This document shows, one piece after another, positions 1 through 8,728 of a DNA stretch of 64,000 nt. This DNA comes from Bryobacteraceae bacterium. GTDB lineage: Bacteria; Acidobacteriota; Terriglobia; Bryobacterales; Bryobacteraceae. The stretch lies in NCBI GenBank assembly GCA_025056455.1, contig JANWVY010000002.1, positions 1-64,000 of the forward strand, written 5' to 3'. Position numbers and translations under genes: made by a program. The notes under the pieces were generated by a model. That model was not told where the DNA came from. It was given only the letters and a program-made list of their open reading frames with translations, and ran no database searches. The first letter of the stretch is position 1, and each line of letters begins with the position of its first letter.

Positions 1-96
1 CCCTATGGCGGTCAAACAGCGACCAAGCAGACGACCGCCGCAGCGGATCAACTCGTTGACCGTTGCCTGGCGTTCTTCAAAGAAATCGCGTGCTAG
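1..96 (+). CDS. C-terminal tail of a cut-off protein, possibly a dienelactone-hydrolase-type enzyme
   Basis: An open frame enters from the left edge and ends at the TAG at 94-96, giving 31 residues that finish CLAFFKEIAC. A closing amphipathic helix of the form 'drtLaFFkeh' after an Ala-rich stretch is typical of the last helix of alpha/beta hydrolases of the dienelactone hydrolase family. That is a resemblance only: no catalytic residue is inside the window. It could be the end of another alpha/beta protein or a chance frame. Confidence 0.35.
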   Translation, partial: PYGGQTATKQTTAAADQLVDRCLAFFKEIAC

Positions 97-129
97 AAGT
101 CGGCCACCTGCGTTGTAGCGATGCCGCCG

Positions 130-476
130 TCCGACCCAGAAATCCCTTTTCTCCGACTCGGTCCACGGGAGTAAGCCACCGGTTGACCTTCAGTGCAGGA
201 GGGCCGGTGCTCATTCCGAAGATTTATAACGGGCGCAACCGCACGTTCTTCTTCTGGACAACGGAAATGGCCGCTGGCAGCCCTGGCAATGCGCTGATTC
301 AGCAGACGGCGCCTCTTGATCCGTGGCGCACGGGCGATTTCTCGAATTTACGAAACAACGAAGCGTCGCCGCTCATCATCGTGCGCGATCCAACGACCGA
401 ACAGCCGTTTCCCGGGAACGTGATTCCGCGCGCTCGCCTGAATCCAGTCTCGCTCCGGTTTCAAGAACTCTTCTAC
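130..476 (+). pseudogene. Fragment of an Oar-like TonB-dependent receptor (plug/early barrel part)
   Basis: The plus-strand frame encodes a segment with the hallmarks of acidobacterial Oar-like receptors: AGGPVLIPKIYNGRNRTFFFW, then FPGNVIPRARLNPVSLRFQELF. In intact relatives this lies roughly 250-400 residues after the start. Here there is no signal peptide, no N-terminal domain and no barrel. Homology stops near 476, where the sequence meets a fragment of the same family on the opposite strand. The open frame runs on to 659 only by chance, as antisense of that fragment. I read it as a relic of a rearranged receptor gene. Confidence 0.75.
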
Positions 477-483
477 GCACGCG

Positions 484-671
484 TTTTTCGCCTCGACGGA
501 GGCATTCACGATGACTGCACCGGTGGTATCCGTTACTTCCCCGACAATCGACGCAAAGGTAGACTGTGCAAACGAGGGTTGAGCTCCTCCTGCCCCAAGG
601 ACAAAAGCGAAACTCGCGATGGCCATCCACCTTGTGAGGGAAAAGTGGTCGAGGTTTAATTTGCGAGACAT
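484..671 (-). pseudogene. N-terminal fragment of an Oar-like TonB-dependent receptor
   Basis: On the minus strand, starting at the ATG at 671-669 (GGGAGG about 10 nt upstream), there is a signal peptide (basic start, hydrophobic core, FAQ) followed by ASIVGEVTDTTGAVIVNASVEAKN. This is the first strand pair of the carboxypeptidase-regulatory-like domain that opens Oar-like receptors. After AKN, near 484, the protein stops resembling the family because the frame runs into the antisense of the neighbouring plus-strand fragment. Promoter and start may still work, but the product would be nonsense. Confidence 0.75.
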
Positions 672-729
672 TCGACGGAGACCTCCCAAATTCGCGACTC
701 TCAAGCACCACACAGGGGCATCGAGCACT

Positions 730-1104
730 GCGGGCTGTATGGGATATTCCTGCTTCCGCCCCTGAAGGCGTTCAAGAATGACTACAGTTTAACTCCAAAC
801 AGTTTAAATTGACTCTAAGTTCTATAATTTTTTTATTTGTTCCATCATGCGGAACAAACTGTCCGAGCTCGTCTGCTGACACCGATGCGTGCGAGCAAAC
901 ATCAGCGCAGGGTGCCCGGCAAGGAGTCGACGCTGTTGCGCCGCGTTCTAGTGAGCCTGTCCTGAGTTGCATACAATACTGCCATTCCCAAATCGCGGTG
1001 CCCGTGCCGCTGGCTGAGCGGGAAAGTGGCCGTGTGCACCAATCATTGGTTCTTGTTCCGTCGTTGCGGCACAGAGATTACAATCACGAGCGGGATTAGC
1101 TAGA
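730..1104. other. Gene-free stretch with one inverted repeat
   Basis: No convincing gene. It holds a perfect 8-bp inverted repeat (TTTGTTCC 836-843, GGAACAAA 851-858, 7-nt loop) just after a run of T at 828-834, and a direct repeat of ACAGTTTAA at 784-792 and 799-807. The hairpin has no T tract on its 3' side on either strand, so it is more likely an operator or remnant than a terminator. A 96-codon plus-strand frame at 809-1099 has no family resemblance and is probably chance. Confidence 0.5.
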
Positions 1105-3612
1105 GTGACTCATCCGTTTCAGCTGTTCGTTTCTGGGTTGTGGCCTCCTAGTACACACCGGTGGGCTTGGTTCTTTGTGCTCTTGTTCACGCTCACCGGT
1201 CTGCTGAGCTTGTGGCGCCGGGGGCGAGTCTTGCTAGTCGCTAGTGTTGTAATTGGCCTGTCGGGAATCGTGGTCGTGCTCCTACGGACCGAAATATGGT
1301 CCTTCGCAGCGCTTGGATGGATGACTGTAGCAGCTTCCGTCCTGGGAAAATTCGTCTTGCGATGTGCGGGGCCGCCGCCAGCGGAACTTAAGCCGGCGGA
1401 GCGGATTGGCTTTGTTCTCCTGCTCGGCTTCGGAGGGTTATCGCTCTTGGCAGCGGCGCTGGCCTGGATCGGGATTCTAAAGCGTGGGGTCGTTGCTGGG
1501 TTGCTCGGCGCGCTGGCGGCAGCCGCCTTGACCTCCCGGCGGAATCTTCCGCCTGCCGTGAAGCGTTGGACCGATTGGGCGAGCTCGCAGTGGGGAGAGG
1601 CGAATCTCCAAGGCACGGCCCTATGCTTGGCTTGTCTTGGCGTTTGTTTCGCTTTCCCCTTCTTGTGGGCGGTGGCGCCCAGCGTTCACTGGGATGCGCT
1701 GGCTGTTCACCTCCCAGTGGCCGCCGCTCTGGTCTCTGAAGCTGGCTTTAGTTCGGTCTCGCACCTCTGGTATTCCTACCTGAGCGGCCAGCCCCAGCTG
1801 CTGTACTCGATGGCTTTGGCCCTAGCAGGGCAGCCCCTGCCGGCCCTCCTGCATTTTAGCTTCGCGTTGATTCTCACGGTTTTGGTTTTTTCGCTGGCGG
1901 ATCACCTCGCGGGACGCACGTCAGCCTGGCTTGCAGCGGTCGCGTTCGCTTCCATGCCCATGGTCAGTTGGGAGGCCGGTACGGCCTACATCGACCTGTT
2001 TGTCACGGCGTATGTGTTCGGGAGCATCTATGCGCTCATCCGCTGGCAAGAGAGTCACCGAGATGGCTGGGTGCTGATGGCCGGAATACTTGGCGGAATG
2101 GGGGTGGGCACGAAGCTCTCAGCGGGGCTTTATCTTGTGGCGCCAGCTGTTTATGTCTGCCTGTCCACGCTCCAGCTGAAGCCAGTCCGGAACATCGCTC
2201 AGGCGCTTCTCGCGTTTCACCTGCCGCTCATTTTGCTTCCTCTGCCTTGGCTACTGCGAAACTGGCTGTGGACAGGGAACCCAGTGTATCCCTTTCTCGG
2301 TACGTTTTTCAAAAACCCTGAAACCGACTATTTGAAATTTAACTGGCCGCTTTTTGGAGTGGGGAGAGGCGTGCTGTACTTTTTGCGGCTGCCCTACGAT
2401 TTCGTTGCGCATGGAAAAGCTTTCGATGAGACGGGCGTGTTTGCCTTTGGCTTGGTACCCCTGGCCGCGCTGGCCTCGCTTTTCCCAGTGGTCGGAAAGC
2501 AGCCGAGAGCCGCATGCCGGCTGATGTGGGGCTTTGCCGTTTCGGGATCAGCGCTGTGGTTTGCGGTAGCTCAAATCAGCCGGTATTTGCTGCCCGTGTT
2601 GCCCATGCTGGCGGTTCTCGCCGCCCTGCCTTTGGCCCGCGTATGCGATTTCCTCGCTCGCCACTTTCAGGCATCATTTGGCGTGGTTGGGTTTCTCGGA
2701 CTCTTCTACGTTTCATACACGCGTGGCGTTCACACCCTTTGGAATTACAACCTAGCGGAAGGTTATCCGTATCGCTACGCCCTCGGTCTTGAGAAAGCAG
2801 AACACTTCCTGCGTCGAGCACTGCGAGTGTATCCGGCGCAGCAGTATGTCAACGCGCACCGGGCAGCAAATTCTCGCATCTTTTCCCCAACCTCTCAGAT
2901 TCGCTTCTACAGTCAAGCGCCCCTGGATGACCCGGTTTACACCTTGCACACGGCCCGCCTAGGCCAATTGCCGAAGGGCAGAGCGCTAGCGGAAGAGATC
3001 CAAAAGATGGGCTATGACTATCTTCTCGTTGATCGCAGGGTTCTCCTAGCGGGACAGGCCGGCAGTCCCTTCGCCGACGAGGATTTCTTGAGAAGCTTTA
3101 CTCAGCTTGTTTTTTCGGCTCGGGAGGTTGCCCTTTACCGCGTCCGTGGATGGCAGCAGAGCTCAAGCGCAGCTGTGGATCTGGCCACAAATGGCAGTTT
3201 TCATGTCTTCGGAGAGCGGCACTTCCCGATCGCGTGGGAGAGCTTTGGGAGTCCGCAGATTGTAAGAGATGCTAGGCGCTGTCTTTCCCCTCCAGCCTGC
3301 GTCGCTGTCACCCAGGATGATGGCCTCTACCAACGGGTGGCGGCGAAACCGGATGCGGTCTATACGGTGTCGCTGTGGGCCCGCGCCGAAAAACCTGGAC
3401 AATCGGTCTGGCTTCAGGTGCTCTGGTTCGATTCTAGATTGCGAATCATCGACACGGACATCGTCTCGCGTCCCGCGGAGATGGCCTGGCGGCGTTATTC
3501 GGCTTCCTTTTCTCCGATTTACCGCGAAGCTGCTTTCGTTTCCTTCTACGCGCGGGCAGCTCGTGGCAGCCAGGTTCTCATCGATGACCTAAGCTTCGCG
3601 CTTGAGAAGTAA
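1105..3612 (+). CDS. GT-C fold membrane glycosyltransferase (ArnT/PMT-like) with C-terminal carbohydrate-binding-like domain
   Basis: An 835-residue protein starting at GTG. Its first 540 or so residues form about a dozen hydrophobic segments. The loop HWDALAVHLPVAA after the fifth helix or so matches the acidic loop of GT39/GT83-type glycosyltransferases, which move a sugar from a polyprenyl-phosphate carrier to a protein or lipid on the outer face of the inner membrane. The last 140 residues (VYTVSLWARAE to VLIDDLSF) look like a CenC-type beta-sandwich that binds carbohydrate. It stands alone, so the acceptor cannot be named. The weak start codon and lack of a clear ribosome site leave the exact N-terminus open. 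Confidence 0.7.
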   Translation: MTHPFQLFVSGLWPPSTHRWAWFFVLLFTLTGLLSLWRRGRVLLVASVVIGLSGIVVVLLRTEIWSFAALGWMTVAASVLGKFVLRCAGPPPAELKPAERIGFVLLLGFGGLSLLAAALAWIGILKRGVVAGLLGALAAAALTSRRNLPPAVKRWTDWASSQWGEANLQGTALCLACLGVCFAFPFLWAVAPSVHWDALAVHLPVAAALVSEAGFSSVSHLWYSYLSGQPQLLYSMALALAGQPLPALLHFSFALILTVLVFSLADHLAGRTSAWLAAVAFASMPMVSWEAGTAYIDLFVTAYVFGSIYALIRWQESHRDGWVLMAGILGGMGVGTKLSAGLYLVAPAVYVCLSTLQLKPVRNIAQALLAFHLPLILLPLPWLLRNWLWTGNPVYPFLGTFFKNPETDYLKFNWPLFGVGRGVLYFLRLPYDFVAHGKAFDETGVFAFGLVPLAALASLFPVVGKQPRAACRLMWGFAVSGSALWFAVAQISRYLLPVLPMLAVLAALPLARVCDFLARHFQASFGVVGFLGLFYVSYTRGVHTLWNYNLAEGYPYRYALGLEKAEHFLRRALRVYPAQQYVNAHRAANSRIFSPTSQIRFYSQAPLDDPVYTLHTARLGQLPKGRALAEEIQKMGYDYLLVDRRVLLAGQAGSPFADEDFLRSFTQLVFSAREVALYRVRGWQQSSSAAVDLATNGSFHVFGERHFPIAWESFGSPQIVRDARRCLSPPACVAVTQDDGLYQRVAAKPDAVYTVSLWARAEKPGQSVWLQVLWFDSRLRIIDTDIVSRPAEMAWRRYSASFSPIYREAAFVSFYARAARGSQVLIDDLSFALEK

Positions 3613-3729
3613 AACCCTAGGGTTTGGTGTCCGCTGGTTGGGAACTTCACTTGCTGCTGGCGTGACCAGGACATGATGAAAAGCTAGCCACCTCGTTGGT
3701 TCAACACTGCTTCCCTGCCATTCCAATCG

Positions 3730-3759
3730 TTGCGAAGCGCAGGTTTGGTTTAATATACT
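3730..3759 (+). promoter_or_regulatory. Candidate sigma70 promoter of the PEP-CTERM gene
   Basis: TTGCGA at 3730-3735 and TATACT at 3754-3759 are 18 bp apart, 22 bp before the ATG at 3782. The -10 box matches five of six consensus bases and the -35 box four of six. No competing element is visible in the 157-bp gap. Confidence 0.4.
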
Positions 3760-3781
3760 ATCGACGCTTGTGGTTGAGACT

Positions 3782-4528
3782 ATGTTGGGAATGTCAGTGC
3801 GAAAACTTACAACCGTTTTGTTTTTTGTTGCTTTACCAGTTCACTTACCAGCAAATGTAATTGTTCCGCCGGGTTTTGGGGCTGTTGAGGGAAATTCCGG
3901 CCAGATTACTGCCATCGCAACGGCCCCTCGAACGTTTCAGGCAGTTCTTAGTTCTTCGTTCTTTACAGGTTTCGTGGGTCAGTTCATCACGGGTATCCGT
4001 TACCGGTTAGAGACTGGAACTACAACCTGGCCCCCAGGAAATGTGACTTTTGCGAACTATGACATGGTTTTGAGTACTTCTCTGAACCCGCCAGGATCGT
4101 TGAGCAACGTGTTTGCGAACAACATCGGACCTGACGCTGTTACGGTCCGGTCGGGTCCGCTAACCATCCCAGCAGGTTCCTTTCCAGGAGGAACCGGGCC
4201 AAATCCCTTTGGCTTCCTGATCAATTTCACTCAACCCTACCTCTACCAGGGGGGGGACCTCCTCATTACGATCAGACACACCGGCCGGCCAGGCACCGAC
4301 GTTTTTCTGGACGCCGAGACTTCCGGTACGAACGTTCTTTATCAGACGATTGGGGCACAATCGTACAACGCTACGACCGTGGACTTGTCACTGAGAGCCA
4401 CCCCAATCATGCTGATCGAGTTCCAGCCGACCGGGGAGGTCATTCCGGAACCAGGAACCGTTTCGCTGATCAGTTTCGGTATTGTGGCTCTTCTCATGCT
4501 ATCGCGGCGCCGTTGGCGACTTAGCTGA
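3782..4528 (+). CDS. PEP-CTERM sorting domain protein
   Basis: About 248 residues. The N-terminus has a signal peptide (RKLTTVLFFVALPVHL), the middle is a beta-rich exported domain, and the C-terminus reads PEPGTVSLISFGIVALLMLSRRR: a PEP motif, one membrane helix and an Arg cluster, the signal recognised by exosortase (EpsH/XrtA family). It is probably trimmed at PEP and released or anchored at the surface, often together with exopolysaccharide. No exosortase gene lies in this window. A GTG 12 bp upstream and the ATG at 3791 are alternative starts. The body has no domain I recognise. Confidence 0.8.
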   Translation: MLGMSVRKLTTVLFFVALPVHLPANVIVPPGFGAVEGNSGQITAIATAPRTFQAVLSSSFFTGFVGQFITGIRYRLETGTTTWPPGNVTFANYDMVLSTSLNPPGSLSNVFANNIGPDAVTVRSGPLTIPAGSFPGGTGPNPFGFLINFTQPYLYQGGDLLITIRHTGRPGTDVFLDAETSGTNVLYQTIGAQSYNATTVDLSLRATPIMLIEFQPTGEVIPEPGTVSLISFGIVALLMLSRRRWRLS

Positions 4529-5001
4529 GCGACGAGGCGAGCCAGTTGCCGCATTTGCGGGGAATGGGGTCTTGGCGCCGCGAAGCGTCGTTTTTTGCCT
4601 GATAGACAAACAGCGAGTTGCGAAGAAGCGGGGAGTGCTCGCCTTCCATTTCCCATTCCACCGTTTCGGCCAGGCGGCAAGCGAAACTCTCCACTCGTTC
4701 GGTATCCGGCCCTTTCACCACGATACGGGCCAACTAAGCTTGTCGTGTACTGCTTCGAAAGGAAGCGCCAGATCGGTCATTCGGCCGCGCCGTTTTGAGC
4801 GTATACTCTAGATCCGAGCGTGCAAGGCCTCCGTGGAGCGCATAGACCAGCAGGCCTCTGCCTACACCGACCTTCTCGCTCTTCCGAAGAAGCTGCTTCA
4901 GGCGAAAGGGTTAGTAGAGCGTTTAGGGCCGTTGAGCTCTGAATAAAAATAAGGTCTTCAGGTATTCATGATCTGAGTGGAGATGGCCCACTCCGAGCTT
5001 G
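4529..5001. other. Gene-poor stretch between the PEP-CTERM and receptor genes
   Basis: Apart from the glmM-tail copy at about 4645-4733 (listed separately), nothing codes convincingly. Several short frames cross it but none has a ribosome site or a familiar motif. No clear T-tailed hairpin was found for either convergent neighbour. Confidence 0.5.
4645..4733 (-). pseudogene. Decayed copy of the glmM 3' end
   Basis: The minus strand translates to ARIVVKGPDTERVESFACRL, close to the C-terminus of the full glmM at 8729-10084 (ARVMVEGPDTERVERFARRI). The DNA of the two stretches (about 4645-4733 and 8742-8822) aligns with roughly 80% identity by eye and no large gaps, in the same orientation. The copy has lost the stop codon position and everything upstream of the last 30 codons, so it cannot encode an enzyme. 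With the real glmM tail it brackets the receptor gene as a direct repeat. Confidence 0.75.
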
Positions 5002-8000
5002 TCAGAACACGTAACTCAGCGAGAATTGCAGCTGGCGCGGAGGCCGGGTGGTGAGAATCCGTCCCGAGTTTACATTTCCAGACTCTAGCGTGCTATTGGA
5101 AGCTGGACCCCATTGCGTATGATTGAAGGCGTTGAACATCTCAAGCCGGAATTCAACTCGCGAGCTTTCGTTTGGAAAGGGAACCTTCACACGCTTCTGA
5201 AGCGAGAGGTTCCAGTTGTTAATGCCCGGATCCTCGTAAACACCAATCGGGGAGTTGCCCCAGGTCCCAAACGTCGGGTTGGCAAAACAGGATGTGTTGA
5301 ACCACTGGAAGCGGTTGCGGCCGCCAGGAACTTTGCGCGGGTCGCAAATGCGGTCTGGATGCACGCCGTAGCCGGTACCAGAAACGTCGTTGGTGGTCAC
5401 CCGCCGCCAAGCTCCGGTGGTGAAGTCGGCGATGCCGGCGATTGTCCATCCCCCAAGGATCGCGTTGCCTGCACCTCCGATGCCACCAGCAATTGGCTTC
5501 CCAGTTCCAACCGGCAGGGCATAGGAGAAAGCAGTCACGGATCGCAGTCGCGGAGTGAGCTCGGCTGAACCTTGCCAGATGTAGGGGTAGGCGCCGTGCT
5601 GGTTACCGATATCGCTGTTTCCAAGCAGAGAACTGACAATGTTCTTGGCGAACGTGAAGCTGGATTGAATTGTGAGTCCGCGCCAATCATTGTTGCGGAT
5701 GCTGGCAGCCAAGGCGTTATAGCGGCCATAGCCAATGGGCTTCCAGGAGCCCAGCACACCCCACTGGGGGAACGGCCGACGGTCATTGATTGGGACGTTG
5801 GCCCATTGGCCTTGGGGTAGCCGCGGCGCATTGACGTCGACAAACTGCGGCAAATGGATGGCGTGGGTCCCCTGATAGGAAATCTCCGCGCCCCAGCTAG
5901 CGCCGAGCCGCTGCTGGATGCTCGCAGACCACTCATGAACCTGAGACACAGGGTAGTAGGACGGCACAAAACGGAACGTCGCGCGCGGCGTAGCGTTCGG
6001 TTGCGGGATAGCAGTAGGGCCGGGCACGGGGAATTGTCCATTGACGCTGAGGCTCGGTACCGCCTCGTTGGTTGAGGCGACGGGCTCATAGCGAAGGCGG
6101 AACGGTCCCATCGCAGAGCTGATATCTGAGAATTGATTGGTGTTGCTGTTGCCGTCGTAGTAGATGCCGTAGCCGGCGCGAAACACCGTGCTGGCCGTAA
6201 TCTGATATGCCAAGCCGACCCGCGGCGCGAAGTCGCGAGTCGAAGTTCGATGCGCCTCACGGGGCACAGCTGGGTTTAACGGCGCCCGGCGGCCCATGCC
6301 CTTTGCCGGATCGAGATAGTCGAGCGGATTTTGAAGCGCATACAAAAGGACACCGTTGACCTCGTCGAACGTCGCCACGGTGTTCCGCGGCACCAGCCAG
6401 GGAGTCCAGTGTTCGTAGCGCAAGCCGATATTTAGCGTCAGAGCCTTTGAGACACGCCAGGAATCTTGGGCATAGAAACCGTAGTAGCGTTTATGGCCCC
6501 GATAGTTGGCGTTATTAAGCTGGAACAAAATGTTGGTGGGCGCGCCCAGGAGAAAACTCGCGAAAGCGTTGCCACCAAGGGGCAACCCTGCGGCGGTACG
6601 CGCGGCCGTGCAAGCGGCGTTGCCGTCCGGGCAGGCTGCCGTGTAAACAGGTGAGAAGGCGAAGCTCCCCTTATCGTTGGATTGGGTAGCGTAGTAGAAA
6701 CGTCGCTCGATGATCTGACCACCAAACTTGAAGTTGTGGCGTCCCCGGGTGACTGTGAGATCGTCGCCCACTTGGTAAATATTGTCGGTACCTTCAAGAT
6801 AGAAAGCCAGCGAGGCATTCATGTTGTAACCCGTGCCATTGAAAGCGGGGCTGCCACCCAGTCTGGATGTGTTCAGTAAGCCAATCGCGCTGGCTACATC
6901 CGGTGTGCTGAGATCCTTGCTGTAAAGCCAGTAGGGACGCGCGTAACCCACAAGAAAGTCGTTGACGATAGAGGGCGAGATCACGCGTGTCCAGTGCGCC
7001 GCCGCGTTCTGGTCCCGGCCGTTTTGCGAGAGACCGGCGAGGTTTTCAATCGGCTGATTCTTGCTCGGAGCGAAGGTTTTAGACCAGCGTCCCCAAATCC
7101 GGTCCTTTTCGCTCCGGGCCCAGTCAAAGCGCACAATCCCCTGATCGGAATCAATCATCTGCCGAGAGTCGCCCGCAAAACGGGGAATGCCATCAATGAT
7201 GGTGTTGGCGCGGGGAACGAATTCATTCAGGAACTTCAACGCGATTGGGTCCACGCAGCTGGGCCTTGGTGCACACAAACCGGTTGGACCGAGCGGGATC
7301 CGATTGCCTGGAAACGGCTCGCGTAGTCCGGTAACGGGATCGCGCCGATACGGGTTGTAGATGACGGGCGTCGGCAAAAGTGTCCCGCCCGGCCCCGGAG
7401 GACGAAACTGCGAAAAGTCTCCGGTGCGAATCTCGTCTGGCGGAACGGTTACAAACGAGAAGCTGGACTGGCGCACACGGAACGCCTCGTAGGCGCCAAA
7501 GAAGAAAATCTTATTGCGAACCAGCGGTCCACCCAACGCCGCGCCATACTGATTCTGCCGGAAAGGGTTTCGCCGGCGTCCGGCAAGATTGTTGAAAAAG
7601 TAATTGGCGTCGGTCTTTTCATTGCGCAGGAAGTGATACAACTCGCCATGGAATTCGTTGGCCCCCCCTTCGTGATCACGTTCACTGCCGCCACGCCATT
7701 GCCGAACTCGGCGTTCATTCCCGAGACATGGATCTTGACCTCTTGGATGGCGGACGGGGGTGTTTGTGGCGTGGCCTGGCGGTAAACCGAGCTCTGGATG
7801 TTAACACCGTCTAGCGAAACGTTGGTAGCGGAATCGCGGTTGCCTGCGGCGAAAATACCTGACTGGCGGAAGATGGGACTCGTTTGGTTGGCGCCAAACA
7901 CGGCGTTGGCGGAGAAGGCGGCAAACGAGGACTGCGGACTAAGGCTTTGGAGCGACACATGGGGCAGCGTTACGGCCAGATCGAAAAAGTTGCGTCCATT

Positions 8001-8432
8001 GAGAGGCAACTCAGTGACCAGGCGGTTCACGATCGTTCCCGCCACTTCGGCAGAGGTAGTGGAGAGCAGTTCCGCGCCGGCAGCCGACACCGTCACCGAT
8101 TCGGTTGTTTCGCCGACTTGGAGGACGACGTCCACCTGCGCCGGCTGAGTCACCTGAGCAACGCGGTTCCTGACCTCAGCGCGTTTAAACCCGACTTGCG
8201 ACACCAAGATGTCGTAGGTGCCAGGCACAACTGAGGGGAAAGAGTAAAACCCTGAGGAATCGCTCAACGTCGAACGTTCCTCGCCCGTAGCGACGTTGCG
8301 AATGTTGACGCGGGCGCCGGGCACGGCGGCGCCGGTCGGGTCGGTGATAAGTCCGCGGATGGAGGTGGAAGTCTCGACCTGGGCTAGCAGGAGAGGACTC
8401 AAGAAGACGGCAACCAAACTCCGAATCTGCAT
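5002..8432 (-). CDS. Oar-like TonB-dependent receptor, split by a -1 frameshift in a G tract
   Basis: Read as one gene it would give about 1143 residues. It has a signal peptide (MQIRSLVAVFLSPLLLAQ), a carboxypeptidase-regulatory-like domain at about 22-105 (RGLITDPTGAAVPGA), a plug region with ELPLNGRNFFDLA and SLDGVN, then GGPLVRNKIFFFGAYE and a long beta-barrel ending in an aromatic residue (LSYVF), as outer-membrane proteins do. The frame breaks at the C tract at 7662-7668: seven G on the coding strand give AAG GGG GGG CCA, while eight would restore KGGANEFHG, the family sequence. The cause may be a sequencing error, phase variation or a mutation. As written, the two frames end separately (7449-8432 and 5002-7641). 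Such receptors import TonB-dependent ligands, often glycans or peptides; the substrate is unknown. Confidence 0.85.
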
Positions 8433-8728
8433 ACGGTCAGCATTTATCGCGTCCGATAGGGAGAGTCAAAGGGGACTCGCTTCCATGGCTTGTCCTTGGC
8501 GGGTGGTGTGTTTCAGAAACTTGCGGCGGGTAGACGTTGCCGCGACCCCTCGGCCGGATTTTCAAGCTGCGACGCAGGTGCAGACTTGACAGGGCGAGGT
8601 TTTTGGCTCGAGGCAGGCGTCCCCAGCCTGCATTTCAGAAGCTAAGCGAAGACCAAGCAACAAGCGGGCTAGAAGACAAGTTGCCATGGCGGCGGCGGCT
8701 TCCCCTTGTCCAACCGCGCCGCTTGCCT
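8433..8728. other. Intergenic stretch between glmM and the receptor gene
   Basis: No gene. A hairpin-forming repeat GCAGGC-gtcccca-GCCTGC lies at 8613-8631; with no T tract on either side it is not a clear terminator and may be a dispersed repeat. On the minus strand TTGACT (8464-8469) and GATAAA (8443-8448) are only 15 bp apart, a weak candidate promoter very close to the receptor start. Confidence 0.4.

Noticed and set aside
809-828. TTGACT and TATAAT as a promoter
   Set aside because: The boxes are only 8 bp apart, far too close for sigma70.
5535-6260. A second gene in another frame inside the receptor barrel region
   Set aside because: It overlaps a frame with unmistakable receptor sequence and has no family motifs or ribosome site.
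8613-8631. Hairpin GCAGGC/GCCTGC as the glmM terminator
   Set aside because: No T tract on the minus-strand 3' side; kept only as a possible dispersed repeat.
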